Assembly: GCA_035633075.1 (NCBI GenBank)
Contig: DASQFQ010000099.1
Span: forward strand, 1 to 23,700
Direction of reading: 5' to 3'
Source: DASQFQ01 sp035633075
GTDB lineage: Bacteria; Actinomycetota; Thermoleophilia; Solirubrobacterales; Solirubrobacteraceae
Length of the DNA: 23,700 nt
Shown: positions 16,638 through 23,085 of the stretch, one piece after another
Position numbering within the stretch: position 1 is the stretch's first letter
How the letters are laid out: each line of letters begins with the position of its first letter
Position numbers and translations under genes: made by a program
The notes under the pieces: model-generated
The model's input: only the letters and a program-made list of their open reading frames with translations
Told to the model about the DNA's origin: nothing
Databases searched by the model: none

Positions 16638-17773
16638 GGGGTGCTCTCCTTGCCGACGACGAAGGTGTGTTGAGGGTCCCAGGTGAGGCGGACATGTCGG
16701 CCCGGGGCGAACGGCGAGCCCGCCAGGCCCGACCCGTCGAGGTTCTGGGCGATCACGGTCAGCTCCTCGCCCCCGGGCGCCTTGACCAAGTACTGGATCG
16801 AGACGCCGAGGAAGGCTGCCACCACGACCGTGCCACGGAGCGCGTTACGGTCCTCCGGCACCGCGCCCCCGCCGGGCAGCAGCGTGATCTTCTCGGGGCG
16901 CACGCCGACGCGGATCGTGTCGGCGTCGTGCGGCCCGACGCGGTCGGCGGGGAGGTGCAGGCGCGCGCCGTCGTGGGTCTCCACCGTGGCCAGCCCCTGC
17001 TCGTTCGCACGCAGACGGCCGTCGATGAGGTTCGACACGCCGAGGAAGTTCGCCACGAACTCGGTGCGCGGGCGCTCATAGAGGTCGGCGGCGGAGCCGG
17101 ACTGCTCGATGTGCCCCGCGTTCATCACCGCGATCGTGTCGGCCATCGTCATCGCCTCCTCCTGGTCGTGCGTGACGTGCACGAAGGTGATGCCGACGTC
17201 CTGCTGGATGCGCTTGAGCTCGATCTCCAGCTGCTTGCGCAGCCGCAGGTCCAGAGCGCCGAGCGGCTCGTCGAGCAGCAGGGCCCGCGGGCGGTTGACC
17301 AGGGCGCGCGCGAGCGCCACGCGCTGCTGCTGTCCCCCCGAGAGCTGGCCGGGCTTGCGCTTGCCCAGGCCGGCGAGCTGGACGAGCTCGAGCGCCTCCC
17401 CGACCCGCGTACGGGCCGTCTCCCGGGCGACGCCGCGGCGCTCGAGGCCGAAGGACACGTTGCGCTCCACGCTGAGGTGCGGGAACAGGGCGTAGGACTG
17501 GAACACGGTGTTGACGTCACGGCGGTAGGGCGGCTGCTCGGTGACATCCTCGCCGCCCAGCAGGACGCGTCCCTCGGTCGGCTCCTCGAAGCCGCCGATC
17601 ATGCGCAGCGTCGTGGTCTTGCCACAGCCCGAGGGCCCGAGCAGCGCGTAGAAGGCACCGCGTGGGATGGCGAGGTCCAGCCTGTCCACGGCGAGGGTGT
17701 CGCCGAAGCGCTTCGTGACCCCGACGAGACGGATGTCCGCCTCCTGCCTACCCTCCACCCCCGAGCTCTCCAT
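16634..17773 (-). CDS. potA: polyamine ABC transporter ATP-binding protein PotA-like
   Basis: 379 aa ATPase. Walker A GPSGCGKT (46-53), Q-loop Gln92 (TVFQSYALFPH), signature LSGGQQQR (144-151), Walker B LLLDEP with Glu169 (165-170), H-loop His202 (HVTHDQEEA), and a C-terminal TOBE region (about 300-379) typical of the PotA/MalK group. ATG at 17771-17773 was chosen because TAAGGT lies 8 nt upstream and the conserved DIRLVGVTKRF follows at residue 13; the open frame goes on upstream with no family similarity. First gene of the operon potA-potD-potB-potC-oxidase. Confidence 0.93.
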   Translation of the reverse strand: MESSGVEGRQEADIRLVGVTKRFGDTLAVDRLDLAIPRGAFYALLGPSGCGKTTTLRMIGGFEEPTEGRVLLGGEDVTEQPPYRRDVNTVFQSYALFPHLSVERNVSFGLERRGVARETARTRVGEALELVQLAGLGKRKPGQLSGGQQQRVALARALVNRPRALLLDEPLGALDLRLRKQLEIELKRIQQDVGITFVHVTHDQEEAMTMADTIAVMNAGHIEQSGSAADLYERPRTEFVANFLGVSNLIDGRLRANEQGLATVETHDGARLHLPADRVGPHDADTIRVGVRPEKITLLPGGGAVPEDRNALRGTVVVAAFLGVSIQYLVKAPGGEELTVIAQNLDGSGLAGSPFAPGRHVRLTWDPQHTFVVGKESTP

Positions 17774-17781
17774 CCCCGGCC

Positions 17782-17787
17782 ACCTTA
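17782..17787 (-). promoter_or_regulatory. -10 box for the potA operon
   Basis: TAAGGT on the minus strand, 8 nt before potA ATG, leaderless type. A short imperfect inverted repeat (GTCC-N5-GGAC, 17808-17820) lies near the expected -35 position and might be an operator; this is weak. Confidence 0.5.
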
Positions 17788-17918
17788 CAGATCGAACAGC
17801 GGCGTAGTCCGTCATGGACAACGACGGCGGCGGTGAGGTAGGGCGTGTCTCTCGATCGTCTGGTATCGGCCCGACGCTGGTCAGCGACCGTCTTCGTGTT
17901 GCTTCAGGCCCGAAACGG
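17788..17918. other. gene-free stretch between potA promoter and cspA terminator
   Basis: About 130 nt with no credible ORF or RNA. It holds only the upstream part of the potA promoter. Base composition is a little less GC-rich than the genes around it. Confidence 0.5.
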
Positions 17919-17945
17919 CGAAGGGCCCGCAGCGCGGGCCCTTCG
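17919..17945 (-). terminator. strong hairpin terminator of cspA
   Basis: Perfect 12-bp inverted repeat (CGAAGGGCCCGC and its complement) around a 3-nt loop, 25 nt beyond the cspA stop. On the minus strand it is followed by a short TTT stretch. This is the best intrinsic terminator in the window and may also block read-through towards potA. Confidence 0.85.
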
Positions 17946-17970
17946 AGCACGTTCCGATCAGGCCTGGGGC

Positions 17971-18174
17971 CTAGATTGGGGTGACGTTCTTCGCGTTGGG
18001 GCCCTTGGGGCCGGACTCGGCCTCGTAGGACACCTTCGCCCCCTCGGCGAGCGACTTGAAGCCGTCGCCGGCGATTCCCGAGTGGTGCACGAACAGGTCC
18101 TTGCCGGGCTCGTCGGGGGTGATGAACCCGAAGCCCTTGTCGTCGCTGAACCACTTCACGGTTCCTGTCGCCAT
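17971..18174 (-). CDS. cold-shock domain protein CspA-like
   Basis: 67 aa, one complete cold-shock domain: GTVKWFSDDKGFGFI with RNP1 (KGFGFI, 13-18) and RNP2 (LFVHHS, 27-32), ending in AKNVTPI. Binds single-stranded RNA/DNA and acts as an RNA chaperone. The ATG at 18172-18174 has GGAGG 9 nt upstream and starts with the family's usual MATGTVKWF. Monocistronic: own promoter, about 100-nt leader and strong terminator. One of very few genes here with a clear Shine-Dalgarno. Confidence 0.96.
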   Translation of the reverse strand: MATGTVKWFSDDKGFGFITPDEPGKDLFVHHSGIAGDGFKSLAEGAKVSYEAESGPKGPNAKNVTPI

Positions 18175-18279
18175 GTTTGCGTTCCTCCACGGCGTCGTGT
18201 GCTGCGTACGCGGAGGATGCCTCAAGCAACGACTGCGGGCGCTGGCACTGCTTTTCCGGGCCCTTTGCCCGGGGTTACC
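18175..18279 (-). other. structured 5' leader of cspA mRNA
   Basis: If transcription starts about 7 nt after the TAGCGT box, the leader is about 105 nt. It contains a GGGG-TTA-CCCC inverted repeat (18271-18281) overlapping a CCGGGC...GCCCGG hairpin (18256-18272); the two share bases, so they are mutually exclusive. Long structured leaders are known to control cold-shock mRNAs by temperature. The extent is inferred. Confidence 0.4.
18184..18188 (-). promoter_or_regulatory. Shine-Dalgarno of cspA
   Basis: GGAGG on the minus strand, 9 nt before the ATG. It fixes the start and rules out the longer in-frame reading beginning at 18225. Confidence 0.85.
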
Positions 18280-18285
18280 CCAACC

Positions 18286-18291
18286 ACGCTA
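18286..18291 (-). promoter_or_regulatory. -10 box for cspA
   Basis: TAGCGT on the minus strand, about 110 nt before the cspA ATG; the only good TANNNT candidate in the upstream region on this strand that leaves room for a leader. Confidence 0.4.
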
Positions 18292-18318
18292 CCACGCATC
18301 GCCGTCGTTGCCGTCGCC

Positions 18319-18324
18319 TACCCT
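18319..18324 (+). promoter_or_regulatory. -10 box for the SNF2 helicase gene
   Basis: TACCCT, 6 nt before GTG 18331. Decides the start among several upstream in-frame options. Confidence 0.5.
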
Positions 18325-18330
18325 CGTCTG

Positions 18331-20490
18331 GTGCGCGCCGCCGAGCCCGTCCACCACGTCGAGCTGCGGCGCGATCACCATGGCCACGAGTCGGTGGTGT
18401 TCGCCTTCCCGTACCGCGCCGAGGTCGTGGATGCGGTTCGCGGGATCCCAGGCCGGCGCTTCGACTGGGAGGCCAAGGAGTGGTGGGCGCTGCAGGCCGA
18501 CGCGACCGCCCCCTTCGTCAAGGGCGTGCTCGAGCGCCACAGCTGGCTCTCGGCCTCGCCCGCGGTCCAGGCGTGGCTGGCGGCCTCGGCCACCGGCTGG
18601 GCCGGCCGGGTGTCGGCCGGACGCCTCGACGGCGCCGGCCGCTTCGTGCTCGAGGCGATCTCCGGAGAGCTGCCTGAGCCGCTGGCGACGATGGCCGAGG
18701 CGCGCGGCGGGCGGCTGTGGCTGCCGTTCACCGCCGAGGTGGCCGAGGCGCTCGTCGAGCTGCGGGGCGCGCGCATGGACCAGCGGGCGCTGCGCTGCGC
18801 GCACCGCCTGCAGGTCGGCACCCCACCCGCGCCGGCGACGCTGTCGCTGATCGAGAGCGTCGGGGAGCCCCGCTTCCGGCTCGAGGTCAACTGGGATCCG
18901 GACACGATCCCTGCCTTCCTCGCCCTCCCGGCGTGCGAGGCCCACGGTCGCTCGGTGCCCGTCGACCCCTACCTGCTCGAGCCCCTGGAGCACTACCTGC
19001 GGACCTTCGGCGTCGAGGTTGCGCCGGCGGCGGCCGATGTGCTGGAGGGCCTGCGCGCAGAGCACGACGCGGCGATCGAGAACGTCCGCCGCTCGCGCGC
19101 CCACGGCGGACCGCCGCTGGCCGTCGAAGGCGTCCTCGGCGGCGAGCTGCGGCCATTCCAGCGCGGCGGCGTGGCCTACGTGCTCGACGCCCGCCGCACG
19201 TTCCTCGCCGACGAGCAGGGACTGGGCAAGACCGTGCAGGCGCTCGCGGCGCTGGAAGCGGATGCCGCCTTCCCGGCCGTCGTCGTGTGCCCGGCGAGCC
19301 TCAAGCTCAACTGGCGGCGCGAGATCGAGCGCTGGCTGCCCCACCGGTCCGTGACGGTGATCTCGGGGACCGGCGGCACCGCGCCGGCCGCCGACATCGC
19401 CGTCCTCAACTACGAGATCGTTCATGCCCACCGCGCGCGCCTGGCGCTGCGCCGGCCACGGGCGCTGGTGCTCGACGAGTCCCACTACGTCAAGAACCCG
19501 CGGGCCAAGCGCACGCGGGCGGTCCGACGCCTGGCCGAGGCGCTGCCCGAGGACGCCCTGCGCCTCGCGCTCACGGGCACCCCGGTGATGAACCACCCCG
19601 AGGAGCTGATCGCCCAGCTGCGCATCCTCGGCCGCCTCGAGGAGTTCGGCAGCGGCGCCCGCTTCGCCCGGCGCTTCCAGGGGCCGGGCGCCGAGCAGCG
19701 GATCCACTGGCATCTGCGGCGCCGCTGCTTCGTGCGCCGCCTGAAGGCCGACGTGCTGCCCCAGCTCCCCGCCAAGCGCCAGGTCGTCGTCCCGGTGGCG
19801 CTCGAGAACGAGCGCGAGTACCGGCTCGCCGAGCAGGACGTGATCGCATGGCTGCGCGAGCAGCCGCTGGACCTCTCCGAGCTCGAGGCCCGCGTGGCGG
19901 CCGCGCTGCGCGCCGAGCGGCTCGCGCAGCTCAACGCGCTCAAGCGCCTCGCCGCCCGGGGGAAATGCGGCCCCGCGCTCGCGTGGATCCGGGACTTCCT
20001 GGCGTCCGACGAGCCGCTCGTGGTCTTCGCCGGTCATCGCGAGGTGCAGAACCTGCTGCTCGAGCGCTTCCCCGACGCGTTGCACCTGCTGGGCCGTGAC
20101 TCGGTGGCGGCCCGCGACGCAGCCGTGCGCGCGTTCCAGGTGCCCGACGGTCCGCAGCTCATCGTCTGCTCGACGCGCGTGGGCGCGCAGGGGATCACGC
20201 TCACGCGCGCCTCCAACGTCGCCTTCCTCGACCTCGAGTGGACCCCGGCCATCCACGACCAGGCCGAGGACCGCTGCCACCGCATCGGCCAGGACGACGC
20301 CGTGACGGCCTGGTACCTGCTTGCCGCCGAGACGATCGACGAGACGATGATCGAGCTGATCGCCCGCAAGCGCGGGATCGTCGGTGCGGTCACCGACGGC
20401 CGGCTCGACGAGTCCGAGGCGCTCGTGCAGGCGGTCGTGCGCGAGCTGCGCGGCACGGCGCCCCGGCGCCGGCTGCGGTCCGTGGCCTAG
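18331..20490 (+). CDS. SNF2-family DNA translocase, SMARCAL1-like with HARP-like N-terminus
   Basis: 719 aa. N-terminal 270 residues: a HARP-like unit at about 19-70 (VVFAFPYRAEVVDAV, RFDWEAKEWW) and two weaker copies at about 127-160 and 180-230. SNF2 core: motif I DEQGLGKT (294-301), motif II DESH (382-385), motif III LTGTP (414-418), then C-terminal RecA lobe with VFAGH (565-569), STRVGAQGITLT (614-625) and motif VI DQAEDRCHRIGQ (643-654). In eukaryotes, HARP repeats give SMARCAL1 its strand-annealing activity, so a fork-remodelling or annealing role is a reasonable inference. No nuclease or zinc-finger domain is attached. GTG start selected by the TACCCT box. No partner gene nearby. Confidence 0.88.
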   Translation: MRAAEPVHHVELRRDHHGHESVVFAFPYRAEVVDAVRGIPGRRFDWEAKEWWALQADATAPFVKGVLERHSWLSASPAVQAWLAASATGWAGRVSAGRLDGAGRFVLEAISGELPEPLATMAEARGGRLWLPFTAEVAEALVELRGARMDQRALRCAHRLQVGTPPAPATLSLIESVGEPRFRLEVNWDPDTIPAFLALPACEAHGRSVPVDPYLLEPLEHYLRTFGVEVAPAAADVLEGLRAEHDAAIENVRRSRAHGGPPLAVEGVLGGELRPFQRGGVAYVLDARRTFLADEQGLGKTVQALAALEADAAFPAVVVCPASLKLNWRREIERWLPHRSVTVISGTGGTAPAADIAVLNYEIVHAHRARLALRRPRALVLDESHYVKNPRAKRTRAVRRLAEALPEDALRLALTGTPVMNHPEELIAQLRILGRLEEFGSGARFARRFQGPGAEQRIHWHLRRRCFVRRLKADVLPQLPAKRQVVVPVALENEREYRLAEQDVIAWLREQPLDLSELEARVAAALRAERLAQLNALKRLAARGKCGPALAWIRDFLASDEPLVVFAGHREVQNLLLERFPDALHLLGRDSVAARDAAVRAFQVPDGPQLIVCSTRVGAQGITLTRASNVAFLDLEWTPAIHDQAEDRCHRIGQDDAVTAWYLLAAETIDETMIELIARKRGIVGAVTDGRLDESEALVQAVVRELRGTAPRRRLRSVA

Positions 20491-20496
20491 TGGCCC

Positions 20497-20616
20497 TCAC
20501 GAGCGGAGGCGCCGGAGGACCCCGCCTGCGAACGAGACCGCGTAGACGCGCCCAACCGCGTCCTCGCCGAAGGAGACGACCTCGCGGCGGGGCGGCCCCT
20601 CCGCGCATTGCGGCTG
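20497..20616 (-). pseudogene. C-terminal remnant of a PQQ-dependent sugar (sorbosone/glucose) dehydrogenase
   Basis: A 39-codon open stretch ending in TGA reads ...VVSFGEDAVGRVYAVSFAG..., closely matching the last blade of soluble glucose/sorbosone dehydrogenases (SFGED.rGrvYv.sl.G). It is preceded by an in-frame TAG at 20617-20619 and no start codon or upstream domain exists; the expected 300 or more residues are missing and replaced by the leuA leader. It ends 6 nt from the helicase stop. Likely a decayed gene tail rather than an expressed peptide. The family call relies on one motif. Confidence 0.6.
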
Positions 20617-20617
20617 C

Positions 20618-20623
20618 TAGATT
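20618..20623 (+). promoter_or_regulatory. -10 box for the leuA leader transcript
   Basis: TAGATT, 10 nt before the leader peptide ATG. Predicts a transcript beginning a few nucleotides before that ATG, with a leader of about 125 nt before leuA. No clear -35. Confidence 0.5.
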
Positions 20624-20633
20624 CCGCTTTCGG

Positions 20634-20687
20634 ATGTCGCTCGGGCTGCACCTCTCCCTTCTCCTCCTCCCCCCTCGGGGGGAATAG
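20634..20687 (+). CDS. leuL: leucine-rich leader peptide of leuA (attenuator)
   Basis: 17 codons: MSLGLHLSLLLLPPRGE then TAG. Seven of 17 residues are Leu, four of them consecutive (codons CTT CTC CTC CTC at 20658-20669). It lies 67 nt upstream of leuA, in the position of leader peptides that sense charged leucyl-tRNA in other bacteria. It starts close behind a TAGATT box, so the ribosome probably loads without a Shine-Dalgarno. Right after the Leu codons comes a 6-bp hairpin with CTCG loop (20668-20683). Peptide composition and place make the call; expression is unproven. Confidence 0.8.
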   Translation: MSLGLHLSLLLLPPRGE

Positions 20688-20750
20688 CGCGTGGCGGCCG
20701 CGAAGCCGCAGACCAACCGGGGAGGAAAGGAGCAGCCGACTACCAGGGAG
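20654..20750 (+). promoter_or_regulatory. leuA leader RNA: alternative pairings that could hide the ribosome-binding site
   Basis: The pyrimidine-rich Leu codons can pair downstream: UCCUCCCC (20665-20672) with GGGGAGGA (20719-20726), and, nested outside it, CUCCC (20654-20658) with the leuA Shine-Dalgarno GGGAG (20746-20750). Competing local hairpins are 20668-20683 and GCGGC/GCCGC (20694-20709). A ribosome stalled on the Leu codons would cover the pyrimidine tract and free the Shine-Dalgarno. No U-run terminator is seen, so control of translation is more likely than transcription termination. Confidence 0.55.
20746..20750 (+). promoter_or_regulatory. Shine-Dalgarno of leuA
   Basis: GGGAG, 4 nt before the ATG at 20755; fixes the start. 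A second purine tract lies at 20719-20732. Confidence 0.75.
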
Positions 20751-20754
20751 TGAC

Positions 20755-22329
20755 ATGACCGACGACCGCGTATTCATCTTCGACACCACGCTGCGCGATG
20801 GCGAGCAATCGCCGGGCATCTCGCTGAACACCGCCGAGAAGCTCGAGATCGCCCACCAGCTCGCGCGCCTGGGCGTGGACGTCATCGAGGCCGGCTTCCC
20901 GATCACCTCGCCGGGCGACTTCGAGGCCGTCCAGGCCATCGCCCGCCACGTCGAGGGCCCGGTGATCGCCGGCCTGGCCCGCGCGCACGTTGCCGACGTC
21001 GACGCCGCCTTCGGCGCCGTCCGCGACGCCGGGCACCCGCGCATCCACACCTTCATCTCCACGTCGGACATCCATATCGAGCACCAGCTCGCCTCCACCC
21101 GCGAGGACGTCAAGGGGCAGGCGCGGGCGGCGGTGGCGCATGCGCGCGCTCTGGTCGAGGACGTCGAGTTCTCCCCGATGGACGCGACCCGCGCCGACAC
21201 CGAGTACACGGCCGAGGTCGTGCAGATCGCGATCGACGAGGGCGCTACAACGATCAACATCCCCGACACGGTCGGCTACACGATGCCGCAGGAGTTCAGC
21301 GCCTTCCTGGGCCGCCTCTACGAGCTCGTGCCCGACCTGCGCGGGGTGACGCTGTCGGTGCACTGCCACGACGACCTCGGCCTCGCGGTCGCGAACTCCT
21401 TCGCGGGCGTGCTGGCCGGCGCGCGCCAGGTCGAGTGCGCGGTCAACGGCATCGGCGAGCGCGCGGGCAACGCCTCGCTCGAGGAGATCGTGATGCTGCT
21501 GCACACCCGGGCGGCGGACGTCGGCCTGCGCACGGAGGTGGTCACGCGCGAGATCGCCCGCACGAGCCGCCTGGTCTCCCGCCTGACGGGCTACGCCGTG
21601 CAGCCCAACAAGGCGGTGGTGGGCCGCAACGCATTCGCGCACGAGTCGGGCATCCATCAGGATGGCGTGCTCAAGGAGCGCTCGACCTACGAGATCATGG
21701 ACGCCACGACGGTCGGGCTCGACGCCAGCTCGATCGTGCTGGGCAAGCACTCGGGCCGCCACGCCCTCAAGAGCGCGCTGGAGGAGCTGGGCTTCGAGGT
21801 CAGCGGCCAGGTGCTCAACACCGCCTTCAAGCGCTTCAAGGAGCTCGCGGACAAGAAGAAGCAGGTGACCGCGATGGAACTCGAGGCGCTCGTCACCGAC
21901 GAGCTGCGCGACGAGCTGCGCTCCTACACGCTCGAGTGGTTCGACGTCGAGGCCTCCAACCGCCGCCCGCCGCACGCGACGGTCCAGCTGCGCACGCCCG
22001 CGGGGGAGCTCGTCCAGGGCGATTTCACCGGCGACGGGCCCGTGGACGCGATCTTCCGCGCCATCAACGCCGCCACCCGGCGCGAGCCGCGCCTGCGCGA
22101 GTTCCGGATCGAGTCGGTGACCGGGGGCCAGGACGCGCTCGGCGAGGCCAGCGTCGTGCTCGAGCTCGCGGGCCAGTCGGCGGGCGGGCAGGGCGTGTCC
22201 ACCGACATCATCGAGGCGGCCGCGCTGGCCTACGTGCGCGCGCTGTCCAACTCGGAGCGGCGCGTGCTCGCGGCGGCGGAGCTCCCCGAGCCGGCGGCGG
22301 CCGACGCCGAGCTCAGCCCGACGCCGTGA
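20755..22329 (+). CDS. leuA: 2-isopropylmalate synthase
   Basis: 524 aa, type 1 (bacterial) length. Condenses acetyl-CoA with 2-ketoisovalerate, committing carbon to leucine. TIM-barrel signature FDTTLRDGEQSPG (9-21) with R14/D15, metal ligands H203 and H205 (VHCHDDLG), GIGERAGNASLEE, then HESGIHQDG in the linker. The C-terminal regulatory domain (about 390-510), with GQGVSTDIIEAA, is the leucine-binding LeuA dimer domain, so feedback inhibition is expected beside leader control. Stop abuts the convergent methyltransferase stop (TGATCA). leuBCD are not in the window. Confidence 0.96.
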   Translation: MTDDRVFIFDTTLRDGEQSPGISLNTAEKLEIAHQLARLGVDVIEAGFPITSPGDFEAVQAIARHVEGPVIAGLARAHVADVDAAFGAVRDAGHPRIHTFISTSDIHIEHQLASTREDVKGQARAAVAHARALVEDVEFSPMDATRADTEYTAEVVQIAIDEGATTINIPDTVGYTMPQEFSAFLGRLYELVPDLRGVTLSVHCHDDLGLAVANSFAGVLAGARQVECAVNGIGERAGNASLEEIVMLLHTRAADVGLRTEVVTREIARTSRLVSRLTGYAVQPNKAVVGRNAFAHESGIHQDGVLKERSTYEIMDATTVGLDASSIVLGKHSGRHALKSALEELGFEVSGQVLNTAFKRFKELADKKKQVTAMELEALVTDELRDELRSYTLEWFDVEASNRRPPHATVQLRTPAGELVQGDFTGDGPVDAIFRAINAATRREPRLREFRIESVTGGQDALGEASVVLELAGQSAGGQGVSTDIIEAAALAYVRALSNSERRVLAAAELPEPAAADAELSPTP

Positions 22330-23085
22330 TCAGCGCTTCCGCGCCACCCAGATCTCCTCCGACGGCCAGCGCCGGGCCCACTCGAGCGTGACGAAGTCGT
22401 ACGAGGTGCTGGCGTCCTCGGGCGGGCGCAGCTCGTGCAGCGCCTCGATCTCGAAGCTTGCTTCGCGCAGCCGGCTGATCATCTCGCCGTGGGGCAGATG
22501 GAAGTTCACCGACGGCCCGTTCTCATCCTCCCACCCGACGCGGCCCAAGCCCCCGAACTGCGGGCGCTCGAGGCGCTCCGAGGCCGCCTCGCCGCTCAGC
22601 GGCGTGCACATGAGCAGCATCGGCGCGTGAGTGAGGAAGACCAGCCGTCCGCCCGAGCGCAGAAGCCGCGCCGCCTCCGGTATCCAGCGCGCGGGGTCGC
22701 ACCACAGGCTTGCGCCGTACTCCGAGAGGGCGAAGTCGAAGCTCGCTCCGGGGAGCGGGACATCCTCGGCGTCCGCCTGGATCAGCGGGAACTCGAGCCC
22801 GTGCTGCGCCTGCATCGCGCGCGCCGTGGCGAGCTGCTCGGCGGACTGGTCGATGCCCACGGGCCGCGCGCCGCGGCGGGCGAGCCAGCCCGAGAAGTAG
22901 GCTGTGCCGCAGCCGAGCTCGATCGTGTCGAGGCCGTCGACGTCGGGGATCGCCTCGACCTCGGCCTCCGGAATGCGCCAGATCCCCCAGGCCGGCTCCG
23001 GCGACGCCCAGTCGCGACGCGCCGGCTCGACGTACTCGGCGGCCAGGCCTCGCCAGAGCTCGCGGTTGACTTCCTGGTGGCTCAC
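22330..23085 (-). CDS. class I SAM-dependent methyltransferase of unknown substrate
   Basis: 251 aa. Motif I ELGCGTAYFSGWLA (56-69), acidic D79 (PVGIDQ), motif II region FDFALSEYGASLW, and motif III LLRSGGRLVFLTHAP are all in order, as in the Methyltransf_11/25 group. N-terminus VNRELWRGLAAEYVEPARRDWA is typical of a frequent actinobacterial subgroup. GTG start overlaps the upstream patatin stop (GTGA), so the two are translated together; a lipid-related substrate is possible but unproven. No methyl acceptor can be named. Confidence 0.85.
   Translation of the reverse strand: MSHQEVNRELWRGLAAEYVEPARRDWASPEPAWGIWRIPEAEVEAIPDVDGLDTIELGCGTAYFSGWLARRGARPVGIDQSAEQLATARAMQAQHGLEFPLIQADAEDVPLPGASFDFALSEYGASLWCDPARWIPEAARLLRSGGRLVFLTHAPMLLMCTPLSGEAASERLERPQFGGLGRVGWEDENGPSVNFHLPHGEMISRLREASFEIEALHELRPPEDASTSYDFVTLEWARRWPSEEIWVARKR

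Noticed and set aside
18252..18272. Hairpin with adjacent T-run as a terminator
   Set aside because: The run of T precedes the hairpin on the + strand and is A-rich on the cspA strand, so it is in the wrong place for either direction; it fits better as leader structure.
18289..20280. Long open frames antisense to the helicase, serA and leuA genes
   Set aside because: In very GC-rich DNA antisense frames stay open. These lack motifs and show shadow composition (runs of Arg, Gly, Ala), while the sense frames have complete domain sets.
20719..20732. Purine tract GGGGAGGAAAGGAG as the leuA ribosome-binding site itself
   Set aside because: It ends 22 nt before the ATG, too far for initiation; GGGAG at 20746-20750 is correctly placed.
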